Positions 35,985 to 45,658 of a DNA stretch of 64,000 bases are shown here, in pieces. Under the pieces are notes generated by a model. The model did no database searches. It was not told the DNA's origin and was given only the letters and a program-made list of their open reading frames with translations. A program made the position numbers and the translations under genes. Source of the DNA: Sphingomonas soli NBRC 100801 (GTDB taxonomy: Bacteria > Pseudomonadota > Alphaproteobacteria > Sphingomonadales > Sphingomonadaceae); contig NZ_BCTZ01000004.1 in NCBI RefSeq assembly GCF_001591025.1, positions 248,001-312,000 on the forward strand, in the 5' to 3' direction. Numbering within the stretch: position 1 is the first letter of the stretch; each line of letters starts with the position of its first letter.

Positions 35985-37160
35985 CTAAGCCTTTTCGCGC
36001 GTGGCCTCAACAGCGGCGGCCAATGTCACGAACGCATATACGGCGATTGCGGCGATTCCATATTCGGTGAAACCCGCCAGCGCGAAGGGCGTGAGCAGCA
36101 GCAGATGCGCCGAAGGACTCGCCCACCAGCGGCGATGCCGGACCTGCACGCGCTCGATCAACACCTGAGCGCCTAGCCCGAACGCGCCGCACACCATTGG
36201 CGTCCAGCTGAACAGGCGCGCATGCCCCACCCAGCCGCAGAGCAACACGACAGCCCCGAACAGCACCAGGATCGCCCATTCGAGCGCTCGCCCGCGCGCT
36301 TCCTCGCCACGCAGCGCGGCCATCGCCGATCCCGTCGCCAGCGTTGCCGCCGCGACGAGCGAGCCGACCAGACCCGCACCTTCCCACTCCATCGCCACCG
36401 CCGTTAGCGAAAGCAGCGAAAGCAGCCCCGCCGCGACCATCAGCACCCATCCGCCGATGTTGCGGCCAACCAGTTCGGGCAGGACGGCGCGGGCGATGCG
36501 CGTGAACACCCAGCGATCCGCCCAATCGACGCGCCGCTCGGTAAGCACCGCGAGCAGGCCGGTGTTGCGCGCCGCAAGCCCCTCCGCGCTTCGCTCGACG
36601 GAATGGCCGCCGCGCAGCCAGCTCGCGCTCAGCGGTACATGCTCGGCGCTCGATTGTGCCGCAATCCGCAGCAGCGCCGACTGGAAATCATAATCCTCTG
36701 GCATCTGCGCGATCTGGCCAAGCTGCTCGACCGAGATGCGCGCGATGCCGGCCCAACTGTCGCGCATGTCGAGCCGCTCGATCGCCGCAGGCGAATCGGC
36801 ATCGTCGGTGACTAGCAGCGCCTCGCCGCCCTCAGCCGCCATGCGATCCATCACCGGATCGGTCGTTACCAGCCCATCAGCAATCACCAGCACGCGGGCG
36901 CGGTGATCGAATTTCTCCGCAGCTTCCTCCGCCGATCGCACGACTTCTACCATCGGATGCTTCTTGGTCGCGCGGTTAACCGAGGTGAGTAATTGCGGGG
37001 TCATCTTGCCCACCGCGATCAGGATCTTCTCGGCCCCTGCCCCCACCAGCAGCCGCACCTGATATTCGAGCAATGTCATGCCACCGAACGGCAGGGTGGC
37101 GACAAGCGTCCCCGGCCGGTCGGTCGCTTCCTCAACAGCAAAAATCAGGCCCGCGAACAT
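35985..37160 (-). CDS. Nucleotidyltransferase-like domain fused to a membrane domain
   Basis: A 391-residue protein. The N-terminal 200 residues follow the sugar-nucleotidyltransferase pattern: GLIFAVEEATDR at the place of the AAGxGxR loop, TLPFGGMTLLEYQVRLLVGAGAEKILIAVG, and VLVIADGLVTTDPVMD at the place of the metal-binding strand. The glycine-rich loop and the catalytic Lys/Arg are missing, so it may not be an enzyme. Residues about 250-390 contain five or six transmembrane helices (GWVLMVAAGLLSLLSLTAV, LEWAILVLFGAVVLLCGWVG, HLLLLTPFALAGF). First gene of the DUF2336/kinase set and divergent from the next membrane protein. Confidence 0.65.
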   Translation of the reverse strand: MFAGLIFAVEEATDRPGTLVATLPFGGMTLLEYQVRLLVGAGAEKILIAVGKMTPQLLTSVNRATKKHPMVEVVRSAEEAAEKFDHRARVLVIADGLVTTDPVMDRMAAEGGEALLVTDDADSPAAIERLDMRDSWAGIARISVEQLGQIAQMPEDYDFQSALLRIAAQSSAEHVPLSASWLRGGHSVERSAEGLAARNTGLLAVLTERRVDWADRWVFTRIARAVLPELVGRNIGGWVLMVAAGLLSLLSLTAVAMEWEGAGLVGSLVAAATLATGSAMAALRGEEARGRALEWAILVLFGAVVLLCGWVGHARLFSWTPMVCGAFGLGAQVLIERVQVRHRRWWASPSAHLLLLTPFALAGFTEYGIAAIAVYAFVTLAAAVEATREKA

Positions 37161-37285
37161 GATATGTTGGTTAGGCAATTCGCAGAAACAGCGCAAACGC
37201 GCGTTGGTCGAAATTTCGGCGCAAGTGAATTTTCCCGTGACCAAGATCTGCGATTATGCGCAGATACAGATACGGGGAGAGACCA

Positions 37286-38104
37286 ATGGCAACTGTAGCA
37301 GACTCGATCGGCACCGCGCGCCGGACTGGCGGTTTCACGGCATTCGCGGATCGATGGATTTACGTCTTCATGGCGGCGCTGTTCATCGCGACCGTGTTCG
37401 CGGGATTCATTCCCGATTCTATCGGCAAGATGGATGCCGTCGCCGCGGGCAAGCGCCCGCCCTTCCCGATGATCCTTCACGTCCATGCGGTGCTGATGGG
37501 AAGCTGGCTATTACTGCTGTTTACCCAGGCGCTGCTGATGGCGACCGGACGGTCCGGGCTTCACAAGCAGCTCGGCCTTACCGCGATGGTGCTCGCACCG
37601 GCTCTGATCATTGTCGGCTTCCTCCTCATCCCGGCAATAGACGGCCAGGTTATCGACGGCATACGCCATGGCCCGCCCGCAGTGGCCGAGGAACTGCGCA
37701 ACGTGCTGCCGATCGTGCTCAACATCATGGCGATCCAGATCCGCGTAGGCGTGGTCTTCGCGATCCTGGTCGTGATCGGCCTTGCGGCGCGGCGTACCGA
37801 TCCGGAAGCGCACAAGCGCCTGATGTTCCTGGCTACCTCTGCCGCTTTGCCCGCCGCCACCGATCGGATCACCTGGCTGCCCACCACCATGCCCGGATCG
37901 GCGCTCACCGTCGATCTGTGGCCGCTGTTCGTGATCGCACCGATGTTCCTGTGGGACCTCTATCGCCGGCGCGGCGTGCATCGCGCCTACTGGATCTGGC
38001 TTGCGGTCTCGCTGATCCCGGCGATCGCGATGCACGTCGCCTGGAACCAGCCCTGGTGGCACAAGGCAGCGCTGACGATGCTGGGCGCGCCGGAGCTGAT
38101 CTGA
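37286..38104 (+). CDS. Integral membrane protein, about seven helices
   Basis: A 272-residue protein with hydrophobic segments at about residues 22-44, 64-85, 95-115, 140-165, 178-195, 203-222 and 235-255. Conserved-looking histidines occur in MILHVHAVLMGSWLLLLF and GLHKQLGL, and Asp/His in DPEAHKRLMFL, which hints at haem or metal binding, but no family is confirmed. ATG 37286 has a GGGGAGAG ribosome site. Divergent from the nucleotidyltransferase-like gene with 125 bases between starts. Confidence 0.7.
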   Translation: MATVADSIGTARRTGGFTAFADRWIYVFMAALFIATVFAGFIPDSIGKMDAVAAGKRPPFPMILHVHAVLMGSWLLLLFTQALLMATGRSGLHKQLGLTAMVLAPALIIVGFLLIPAIDGQVIDGIRHGPPAVAEELRNVLPIVLNIMAIQIRVGVVFAILVVIGLAARRTDPEAHKRLMFLATSAALPAATDRITWLPTTMPGSALTVDLWPLFVIAPMFLWDLYRRRGVHRAYWIWLAVSLIPAIAMHVAWNQPWWHKAALTMLGAPELI

Positions 38105-38127
38105 CGCGAACCAGCCGCATAAAATCC

Positions 38128-38206
38128 GTCATCCGCGCGAAAGCGGGGATCCAGGTTACAAGCGACTGCGCTCGTGGCTCTGGGTCCCCGCTTTCGCAGG
38201 GATGAC
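38128..38206. repeat. REP-like inverted repeat, GCGAAAGCGGGGA type
   Basis: Ends GTCATC and GATGAC; 13-bp arms GCGAAAGCGGGGA (38137-38149) and TCCCCGCTTTCGC (38185-38197). Closely related to elements at 24794 and 59663. Immediately after the membrane-protein gene. Confidence 0.85.
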
Positions 38207-38267
38207 GCCGGAAGCGCGGGCTGGCCGCGATTGGGTTGGGGCGCCGACCTTCCGCACGTCCACACCC

Positions 38268-38373
38268 GTCATCCCGGACTAGTTCCGGGATCCACCTGGC
38301 GGCACGCGATGGACAAGAGGCTCCAGCCTGAACACCCGCGGCCCCGTGGACCCCGGAACAGGTCCGGGGTGAC
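38268..38373. repeat. REP-like inverted repeat, GTCATCCCGGA type
   Basis: A second repeat class: GTCATCCCGGACTAGTTCCG at the left and a GGACCCCGGAACAGGTCCGG-like right end finishing GGTGAC. Each end forms its own small hairpin and the two ends pair imperfectly with each other. A relative lies at 59776. Together with the 38128 element it fills the 329-base gap 38105-38433, in which I see no gene. Confidence 0.8.
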
Positions 38374-38433
38374 AAAGATTCAAGGTCCGCAATGGGGTCG
38401 CTAGCCGACAGGCTGCTTTAATGAGCCCGCCCC

Positions 38434-39630
38434 CTAGTAAAGCAGGAAGGGCTGGCGCGCCTCGATCCATGCGGCCTCGTCCGGCGCGGCGATGGCGTCG
38501 AGGTCGCCCGCTGCGGATGCGGCGTCGTCGACCCATTCGCGCAGGCCGGGGCCGCCGTTGATCACGTCGATCGCGAGCTTGTCGAAGACATATTCGTACG
38601 GGAAATCGCGCCAGAGATCATAGTCTGGATACAGCGTGCGGATCGCTTTGAAGCCCGCCGCCTGAAGCCGCCAGGGCCGGAATGCGCCATGGTCATAAGC
38701 GGGGCCTTCGGCGTGGATGAACACGCCCGAACAAAGCTGCCCCACATGCTTGTGGAAGGTGGGCTGGAACCAGAATTCGCGCAACGTGCACCCCGCCAGC
38801 CATTCGGGCGCGAGGCGTCGCATTTCGGCGATCACCGCACCGGCGTGGATATCGGGCGCGCCGAACAGCTCCAGCGGCCGCGTCGTCCCGCGCCCTTCGG
38901 AAAGCATGGTGCCCTCCAGCATCACCGTTCCGGCATAAGCGCGCGCCATGTTGACGTTGGCGGCGTTCGGGCTGGGATTGATCCAGGGGCGCTCTGGCGG
39001 CCAGCCATATCCGGGCGCGGCTTCGGGCTGCCAGCCCTCCATCGCGATCACGCGGTAGTCCACATCCAGCTTGAAGTGATGGATGAACCACGCGCCCATC
39101 TCGCCCAGCGTCATGCCGTGGCGCATCGGCATCGGCCCCGCGCCGACGAAACTCTCCCAGCCGGGCAGCAAGGTGAGCCCCTCGACGGGCCGCCCGGCGG
39201 GGTTTGGCCGATCGAGCACCCATACGCGCTTCCTATGCTCGGCCGCAGCCTCCAGCATGTAGAGCAGGGTCGTGACGAAGGTGTAGATGCGGCATCCGAC
39301 ATCCTGCAGATCGATCAGGATCGTATCGAACGTTCCCATGGATTGCCCGGAGGGGCGCCGCACTTCGCCATACAGGCTGAAGACGGGCATGCCGTACGTG
39401 GGATCGGTGAAGTCGGGCGACTCCATCATATTGTCCTGCAAATCGCCCCGAACGCCATGCTGCGGCCCGAACATCGCCGAGATATTGAGGCCCGCCGCGA
39501 TCAGCGCGTCCACCGAATAGCGAAGGTCCGCCGTCACTGAAGCCGGGTGAGCGAGCAAGGCAACGCGCTGCCCCTTGAGCTGGCCGAGCAATGCGGGGTC
39601 CGCGAGCAGACGATCGATACCGAATTTCAT
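38434..39630 (-). CDS. NamZ-type exo-beta-N-acetylmuramidase (DUF1343, GH171)
   Basis: The 398-residue protein matches DUF1343, whose characterised member NamZ of Bacillus subtilis removes terminal MurNAc from peptidoglycan fragments. Characteristic stretches: VALLAHPASVTADLRYSVDAL, MFGPQHGVRGDLQDNM, IDLQDVGCRIYTFVTTLLYML, LDRPNPAGRPVEG and WPPERPWINPSPNAANVNMARAY. No signal peptide precedes MKFGIDRLLAD, so it may act in the cytoplasm on imported muropeptides. The DOMON-like gene lies 61 bases upstream on the same strand. Confidence 0.88.
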   Translation of the reverse strand: MKFGIDRLLADPALLGQLKGQRVALLAHPASVTADLRYSVDALIAAGLNISAMFGPQHGVRGDLQDNMMESPDFTDPTYGMPVFSLYGEVRRPSGQSMGTFDTILIDLQDVGCRIYTFVTTLLYMLEAAAEHRKRVWVLDRPNPAGRPVEGLTLLPGWESFVGAGPMPMRHGMTLGEMGAWFIHHFKLDVDYRVIAMEGWQPEAAPGYGWPPERPWINPSPNAANVNMARAYAGTVMLEGTMLSEGRGTTRPLELFGAPDIHAGAVIAEMRRLAPEWLAGCTLREFWFQPTFHKHVGQLCSGVFIHAEGPAYDHGAFRPWRLQAAGFKAIRTLYPDYDLWRDFPYEYVFDKLAIDVINGGPGLREWVDDAASAAGDLDAIAAPDEAAWIEARQPFLLY

Positions 39631-39691
39631 GGCCGCTGAGGTGCCGGGACTTGGCACGGGAAGCAACCCCTTCGCGGGGCCAGATGCGCGC

Positions 39692-40186
39692 CTAAAGCGT
39701 CAGCGCGAAGCTGGCCGGAGCGTGGAAATCCGGCTGCTCGCCGCCGTGCGCGAGCGCCCAATAGGATTTGGTGCCGTCGGCTTCCTCGATCACGGCGGAC
39801 AAGCCGACCTGCCAGGTCCCCTCCGGCAAGCCGCCCATATCCACCGTGACGCGAACCCCGTCCGCCAGCCGCTCGATCACGGGCGGGTCCAGCGGCGCCT
39901 GCTTCAACCCGCTGCGATACCCGTCCAGCGCGTAGGCCGCCCACGCCCCGGACGGCGCGAAATTGAATTCGAAATAGGCCTCACCGGCCACAGGCTTCAC
40001 GAACAGCTCGAAACAGTTTGTCTGCCACAAACCATCGGTGCGCACGGCCGGCGCGGCAATTGCGGGCATCAACGGATCGCCCGCGACGCGCCAGCGCAAC
40101 ACGGTGCGCCCGCGGGCAATCGCCGCTTCAACCTCAATGTTCTCGATCGCCCTTGGCGGAAAAGCGGGGTGCGGGATCAGCTCCAT
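39692..40186 (-). CDS. DOMON-like domain protein
   Basis: A 164-residue beta-rich protein starting MELIPHPAFPPRAIENIEVEA, with NCFELFVKPVAGEAYFEFNFAPSGAWAAYALDGYR in the middle, which fits carbohydrate-binding DOMON-like folds. No signal peptide is visible. It is located just upstream of the NamZ gene and downstream of the TonB receptor, a placement suggesting sugar binding or processing; this is inference only. Confidence 0.7.
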   Translation of the reverse strand: MELIPHPAFPPRAIENIEVEAAIARGRTVLRWRVAGDPLMPAIAAPAVRTDGLWQTNCFELFVKPVAGEAYFEFNFAPSGAWAAYALDGYRSGLKQAPLDPPVIERLADGVRVTVDMGGLPEGTWQVGLSAVIEEADGTKSYWALAHGGEQPDFHAPASFALTL

Positions 40187-40276
40187 CCCGGCCAGCTAAC
40201 GATTTGTGCCGCAGATGCCAAATGGCGGCGAGCAACGCCCCCCGCGCCGCTCGCCGCCATAGTCCGGATCGTCAGT

Positions 40277-42661
40277 TCAGAACGATGCCCCGACCTGCAC
40301 ATACCAGCTGCGCGGACGGGCGAACATGCGCTCGGCATAGCCCAGCGTCGCGAGCGACGCATTGCCCTGGATCAAGTAGCGCGAATCCAGCAGGTTGGTG
40401 ACACCGCCGCTCACTTCCAGGCCGTTGCTCAGCTTGAGCGTCAGCGAGGCGTTTCCGACGAAATAGCCATCTTCCTCGATCTGGGGGATGCTTCCGGTGA
40501 TGAACGTGATCTTGGAAGTGTAGCTGCCATCCACGCGCGGAGTCAGCGTCGCATCGCCGCCGAGCGGGATCGCGTAGCTGATCCCGAAATTGGCCTGCAT
40601 ATCGGGCGTGAAGGGCAGATCGTCAGCCGGCGTCACGGTCGCGGTCGCTCCGGGGATCGGGGTAACCGTCTTGATCTTGTCGTCGAGCACGCTGAGCCCG
40701 GCATCGAAGGTCAGGCCCCATGGCGAACGATAGCTGGCTTCCGCTTCGAGCCCGCGGATGCGCGCCTCACCCGCGTTGAACAGCAGCGGAACCACGCCCT
40801 GGCGGAAGATCAGCTGGATATCGTCATATTGCGCTTCGAACGCCGCGAAATTCAGCCGCAGGCGGCCGATATTGGTCTTCGCGCCGATTTCGTAGCTGGT
40901 GACGCTTTCCTGCGCGAACGCCACGGGATTATTGTCAACCGTTGCAGCATTATAGCGCGTATTATAACCACCCGATTTGAAGCTGCGCGAGTAAGACGCA
41001 TAGGTGCTGATCGCGTCGCTCCAGCGATATTGCAGGCTGGCCGATCCGGTCAGCGCAGCGAAATCACGCTGATAGGGCTTGTTGAAGATGAACAGCGGTC
41101 CGCCCTGCGTGCTCGCAAGCGTGGGGAGCGGGTTCGGATCCGGCAGGTTTGCGTTGATCAGGTTCAGCACCGTGCCCTGATAGCGCTTGCGATCCGAAGT
41201 GTAGCGAAGCCCGCCGCTCAGCTCGAGATTGGGCGCCGGCTTCCAGGTGACTTCGCCAAAGGCTGCGACCGAATCCGTCTTCAGATTGGAAAGCTGGAGA
41301 TCGCGCGATCCGGGGCCGCCCGCGAGAAGCGAGTTGATCACCGGCGGCGCGGGCGGGAATGCCAGCGGCACCGTCGCACGTTCGCTGGTCTTCTCGTTGA
41401 AGAAATAGCCGCCCAGGATCGCGCTTACCGAACCATAATCGAGCTGGAGCTGCACTTCCTGGCTGAACTGCGAGGATTGCGCCGCCACGTCGGTGGTGAT
41501 CAGCAGGAGCGGAGTGTTGTCGCCATCGCGAATGCCGCGCGAGGTGGTTTCGCGATAAGCGGAAATCAGCTTGATCGTGGCATGCTCGGTCAGGTTGATC
41601 CGGGCCGTTCCGCCGACGCCCCACACTTCGGACGTGCTCATGACCGGCGCCGTACCGCCGTTGACGAAATCGCCCTTCGCCTGGAAATCATTGGCGCAGC
41701 GAGGATCGTTGATCATCGGAACGTTGGGCGGGCCGAGCCGCGGATCGCCGGCCGGCAGCACGAACGGAATGGTCGCGCCTGGGCACCCGGCAGCTACCGA
41801 GGCGATTGCCGCGACCGGGGCCTGTTCGTTCACGCCTGCGAACACGAACGGCGCACCATGCTCGTCCTGCTTGCTGTAATCGGCGCGGATCACCAGATCG
41901 AAATCGCTCGACGGCTCCCATTTGAGCGAGCCGGCAAGCGAATAGCGGTTCTCATTGCCCAGATCGAGGCGATCGGCGGCGCGGATGACATAGCCGTCGC
42001 GCTTGCGGAACCCGCCGGACACGCGCGCCGCCACCGTATCGCCGATCGGCAGGTTCACCGCGGCAAACCCTTCGAGCAGATTGTCACCGCCCGCCCGAAC
42101 GCGCGCGCGGCCGCTCAGCACGCCCAGTTCGGGCTGGCGCGTGCGCACGAGGATCGCGCCGCCGATGGTGTTGCGCCCGAACAGCGTGCCCTGCGGACCG
42201 CGCAGCACTTCCACGCCGGCAATATCGCCGAAATCGATCGCGCCACCCACGGCCCGGCCGAGATAGACTTCATCGAGGTACACGCCCACGCCGGGATCGA
42301 CGGCTGCGGTCGGATCGACCTGCCCGACGCCGCGAATGAAGACGACCGAGGAGGCGGTGTTGCCCGAAAGCTGGCCTGCGGGCTTGAACTGAAGGCTGGG
42401 CGTGACGCGCTCGAGATCCTGGGTCTGGGTGATCTGGCGGACTTCGAGCATCTCGGCGCTGAAGGCCGTGATGGCGACGGGCGTATCCTGGAGATTTTCT
42501 TCACGGCGGCGTGCCGAGACGACGATCTCGTCCTCGCTGCCCGCTTGCGCCACAGGCTGGGCCGGCGCGTCCTGCGCCATGGCAGGCAACGCTGTCAGCG
42601 AAGCGCCCAAAACGATCACACTGCATGCACACGCCAAGCGCGTCCGAACATTAAAGGCCAT
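40277..42661 (-). CDS. TonB-dependent outer-membrane receptor
   Basis: Outer-membrane active transporter of 794 residues. A signal peptide ends ALPAMAQ, followed by the plug with IVVSARRREENLQDTPVAITAFSA, VFIRGVGQ, GVGVYLDEVYLGR and the plug motif VEVLRGPQGTLFGRNTIGGAI. The barrel ends with an aromatic C-terminus (RPRSWYVQVGASF, final Phe). It is of the iron-siderophore-like sphingomonad group that takes up many organic substrates; the ligand is unknown. ATG 42661 has a strong GAGGAGG ribosome site. Confidence 0.93.
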   Translation of the reverse strand: MAFNVRTRLACACSVIVLGASLTALPAMAQDAPAQPVAQAGSEDEIVVSARRREENLQDTPVAITAFSAEMLEVRQITQTQDLERVTPSLQFKPAGQLSGNTASSVVFIRGVGQVDPTAAVDPGVGVYLDEVYLGRAVGGAIDFGDIAGVEVLRGPQGTLFGRNTIGGAILVRTRQPELGVLSGRARVRAGGDNLLEGFAAVNLPIGDTVAARVSGGFRKRDGYVIRAADRLDLGNENRYSLAGSLKWEPSSDFDLVIRADYSKQDEHGAPFVFAGVNEQAPVAAIASVAAGCPGATIPFVLPAGDPRLGPPNVPMINDPRCANDFQAKGDFVNGGTAPVMSTSEVWGVGGTARINLTEHATIKLISAYRETTSRGIRDGDNTPLLLITTDVAAQSSQFSQEVQLQLDYGSVSAILGGYFFNEKTSERATVPLAFPPAPPVINSLLAGGPGSRDLQLSNLKTDSVAAFGEVTWKPAPNLELSGGLRYTSDRKRYQGTVLNLINANLPDPNPLPTLASTQGGPLFIFNKPYQRDFAALTGSASLQYRWSDAISTYASYSRSFKSGGYNTRYNAATVDNNPVAFAQESVTSYEIGAKTNIGRLRLNFAAFEAQYDDIQLIFRQGVVPLLFNAGEARIRGLEAEASYRSPWGLTFDAGLSVLDDKIKTVTPIPGATATVTPADDLPFTPDMQANFGISYAIPLGGDATLTPRVDGSYTSKITFITGSIPQIEEDGYFVGNASLTLKLSNGLEVSGGVTNLLDSRYLIQGNASLATLGYAERMFARPRSWYVQVGASF

Positions 42662-42711
42662 TTGCCCCTCCTCATTTCGGGGCATCTCGGCGCCCCTGTT
42701 AATTTGTCGGA

Positions 42712-42740
42712 CTTAAATGCGCTCCCCCTTCGGAAGTCAA
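42712..42740 (-). promoter_or_regulatory. Predicted sigma-70 promoter of the TonB receptor gene
   Basis: On the minus strand: TTGACT (-35, 42735-42740), 17-base spacer, TTTAAG (-10, 42712-42717), about 50 bases before ATG 42661. Five of six and four of six consensus matches. Confidence 0.5.
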
Positions 42741-43071
42741 TAACTGTTATATGGCAAATCATATTTTTTGGCACAAAGCGCGATAGCGTAACTATCGGGC
42801 AACAGTTTTGAGCTGCCGCGGCCAAATCCAACGCTTTGTCCGGGCCAGTCAGCGCGAGCTGGAGGCAAGGCACTGCCTATAATATTTTGGATTTTTTGCT
42901 TCCATGAGACGCCTATCCCTGTGGCGCAGGTCATGATTTTCTTGGCTGTGGCGGAGCGAACCCGGCAAGTTCGAGCATTTAAGGCGGGCCAGCCCCCTCG
43001 CCCCCCGATCGGGACGGAATAAGGCTGCCGGGGATGACGCGGCGGCGGGCATTGGCTACACGGCGCGCACT
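42741..43071. other. Intergenic region between TonB receptor and tyrS, no gene seen
   Basis: About 330 bases with AT-rich patches at 42743-42780 and 42880-42905, unusual for this genome and suitable for promoters in either direction. The right part (42960-43070) returns to high GC. No credible coding frame, tRNA or stable hairpin was found; regulatory sites for both neighbours are likely but not identified. Confidence 0.5.
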
Positions 43072-44289
43072 ATGACCGAATACAGCTCCGATCTGCTCCG
43101 CACCCTCTCCTCGCGCGGATACATCCACCAGGTGACCGACACCGCCGCGCTCGATGCGCTCGCCAGCAAGCAGATCGTGCCCGCTTATATCGGTTTCGAC
43201 CCCACCGCGCCTTCGCTCCATGTCGGCAGCCTGGTGCAGATCATGTTGCTCCGCCGCATCCAGCAGTCTGGCCACAAGCCGATCGTCCTGATGGGCGGAG
43301 GCACCGGAAAGGTGGGCGACCCGAGCTTCAAGGACGAAGCGCGCAAGCTGATGACCGAGGATGTGATCAAGGCGAACATCACCTCGATCAAGAAGGTGTT
43401 CGAGCCGTTCCTCACCTTTGGCGACGGACCCACGGACGCGATCATGCTCGACAATGCCGATTGGCTCGACAAGCTCGAATATCTGCCGTTCCTGCGCGAT
43501 TACGGCCAGCATTTCTCGGTCAACCGGATGCTGAGCTTCGATTCGGTCAAGCTGCGGCTCGATCGCGAACAGTCGCTCAGCTTCCTCGAATTCAACTACA
43601 TGATCCTTCAGGCCTATGACTTTCTGGAACTGTCACGCCGCCACGCCTGCCGCCTCCAGCTCGGCGGATCGGATCAGTGGGGCAATATCGTCAACGGAAT
43701 CGAGCTTTCTCGCCGCTGCGACGGCACCGAAGTCTATGGCATCACCACCCCGCTGATCACCACGGCGGATGGCGGCAAGATGGGCAAGACCATGTCCGGC
43801 GCGGTATGGCTCAACCCTGATCAGCTCTCGCACTATGATTACTGGCAGTTCTGGCGGAACACCGACGATCGCGACGTGGGCAAGTTCCTGCGGCTGTTCA
43901 CCGATCTACCGCTGGACGAGATCGAGCGTCTCGAAAAGCTCGAAGGCGCCGAGATCAACGAGGCAAAGAAGGTGCTGGCCAACGAAGCGACGGCGATGTG
44001 CCGTGGCCGTGCGGGTGCCGAAGAAGCTGCGGAAACGGCGCGCAAGCTGTTCGAGGAAGGTTCGGCAGGTGGCGCATTGCCCACGCTTGCCGTGGCCCCC
44101 GAAGGCATCAGCATCATCCAGGCGAATGTCGCGCTGGGCTTTGCCTCCTCCAACAAGGAAGTGAAGCGCAAGATCGAGGAAGGCGCGATCCGCGTGAACG
44201 ACGAAAAGGTCGCAAGCGCCGATCTGATCGTCAAGCCGGGCGACAAGATCAGCTTCGGCGCAAAGAAACATGGAGTCCTGACCCTGTGA
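43072..44289 (+). CDS. tyrS: Tyrosyl-tRNA synthetase
   Basis: Charges tRNA-Tyr. The 405 residues have the HIGH equivalent HVGS in [15 protein letters not shown], the tyrosine pocket [12 protein letters not shown] and GGSDQWGNI, the KMSKS equivalent KMGKT in [10 protein letters not shown], and a C-terminal S4 RNA-binding domain (from about residue 345, [19 protein letters not shown]). The stop overlaps the GTG start of the next gene. Confidence 0.97.
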   Translation: MTEYSSDLLRTLSSRGYIHQVTDTAALDALASKQIVPAYIGFDPTAPSLHVGSLVQIMLLRRIQQSGHKPIVLMGGGTGKVGDPSFKDEARKLMTEDVIKANITSIKKVFEPFLTFGDGPTDAIMLDNADWLDKLEYLPFLRDYGQHFSVNRMLSFDSVKLRLDREQSLSFLEFNYMILQAYDFLELSRRHACRLQLGGSDQWGNIVNGIELSRRCDGTEVYGITTPLITTADGGKMGKTMSGAVWLNPDQLSHYDYWQFWRNTDDRDVGKFLRLFTDLPLDEIERLEKLEGAEINEAKKVLANEATAMCRGRAGAEEAAETARKLFEEGSAGGALPTLAVAPEGISIIQANVALGFASSNKEVKRKIEEGAIRVNDEKVASADLIVKPGDKISFGAKKHGVLTL

Positions 44290-45575
44290 TCCGTCGCGCG
44301 CTGTTGCTGGCCCTCGCCCCCCTCGTACTGGCGGCGACGCCGGCCGCAGCGCAGCGATCCTTGCTCGACGGCATTGCGATCGATTACGTCAAACTGACGC
44401 TGGAGATTGGCGAGCGCGAACCCGGCTATGTCGACGCGTATTTCGGCCCGCCCGAGATGGCGACGGCGGCCAAGGCCAATCCCCGCGACGTGAAGGCGCT
44501 GTCCGCCGCAGCAGCCGCGCTCACGGCCAAGCTGACGGCGATCGAGCCGTCAATCCTTCACCCCACCGAACAGCGCCGCCGCGCCTATCTGCTCGGCCAG
44601 CTCAAGGCCGCGGAGACCCGGCTGGCGATGCTTCAGGGCAAGAAGTTCAAGTTCGTGGACGAGGCCGAAGCGCTGTTCGGCGTGCGCCCGGTACTCAAGC
44701 CGCTGGCCGAATATGACGCGGCACTGGCGCAGCTCGACAAGATGCTCCCCGGCCCTGGCCCGCTCGCCGCGCGGGTGGCCGCCGAAGCCGGCGGGTTCGT
44801 GATCCCCACAGACAAGGCCGATGCGGTGATGCGTGCAGCGATCGCGGAATGCCGCGCGCGCACCTTCAAGCATGTCACCCTACCGGCGAAGGAGCGGTTC
44901 GATCTGGAATTCGTGAAGAACCAGCCCTGGGGCGGCTATAACTGGTTCAAGGGCGACACCCACAGCCTTATCCAGATCAACACCGATCTGCCGGTCACCA
45001 TCAGCCGCGCGATCGATCTGGGCTGCCACGAAGGCTATCCGGGGCACCACACCTATATGTCGCGGCTTGAAGAGAAGCTCGTCAATGGTCGTGGCTGGAT
45101 CGAATTCTCGGTCTATCCGCTCTACAGCCCGCAAAGCTTCATTGCCGAGGGATCGGCAAATGCGGGCATCAAGCTGGCCTTCCCGGGCGACGAGCAGGCC
45201 GAATTCGAAGCGAAGACGCTCTATCCGCTCGCGGGGATCGCTCCGTCAAAGGCGGTGAAGCATGACGCGGTGCTCAAGGCGCTGGAGGAGCTGAAGGGCG
45301 CCTCTGTCACGATCCAGCAAATGTATCTCGACGGCGAGATCGACCGGGCCAAAGCGGTTGAACTGCTCGGCAAATATGCGCTGTCGAGCCCCGAGGGTGC
45401 CGCCAAGTCGCTCGACTTCGCCGACCGCTATCGTAGCTATGTGATCAACTATGGGCTGGGCGCGGAGATGATCACCCAGGCGCTCGAAGCGGGCGGGGCC
45501 GACGAGAAGACCCGGTGGGAGCGGATGGTGCTGATCCTGTCCGAACCGACGGTTCCGGCTGATTTGGCCCGGTAA
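44286..45575 (+). CDS. Exported metallopeptidase-like protein (DUF885-related)
   Basis: A 429-residue protein with a signal peptide ([26 protein letters not shown] read as Met). The HEGYPGHH motif in [15 protein letters not shown] is a zinc site as in DUF885-type peptidases, and a downstream Glu in [11 protein letters not shown] may be the third ligand. The GTG at 44286 overlaps the tyrS stop codon (GTGA), so it is translated by re-initiation after tyrS; the link between the two functions is unclear. Peptidase activity is inferred from the motif. Confidence 0.78.
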   Translation: MIRRALLLALAPLVLAATPAAAQRSLLDGIAIDYVKLTLEIGEREPGYVDAYFGPPEMATAAKANPRDVKALSAAAAALTAKLTAIEPSILHPTEQRRRAYLLGQLKAAETRLAMLQGKKFKFVDEAEALFGVRPVLKPLAEYDAALAQLDKMLPGPGPLAARVAAEAGGFVIPTDKADAVMRAAIAECRARTFKHVTLPAKERFDLEFVKNQPWGGYNWFKGDTHSLIQINTDLPVTISRAIDLGCHEGYPGHHTYMSRLEEKLVNGRGWIEFSVYPLYSPQSFIAEGSANAGIKLAFPGDEQAEFEAKTLYPLAGIAPSKAVKHDAVLKALEELKGASVTIQQMYLDGEIDRAKAVELLGKYALSSPEGAAKSLDFADRYRSYVINYGLGAEMITQALEAGGADEKTRWERMVLILSEPTVPADLAR

Positions 45576-45658
45576 GCCACTGAAACTTGATATTAAACAT
45601 CTTCATTGTAGCGGAATTCACGCCAGCCTGCTCAATATGAGTAGCTAACCTCGAGTGT

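Noticed and set aside
39575..42811. Plus-strand open frame of about 1080 codons opposite the TonB receptor and neighbours
   Set aside because: Spans several real minus-strand genes and intergenic DNA, with no motif.
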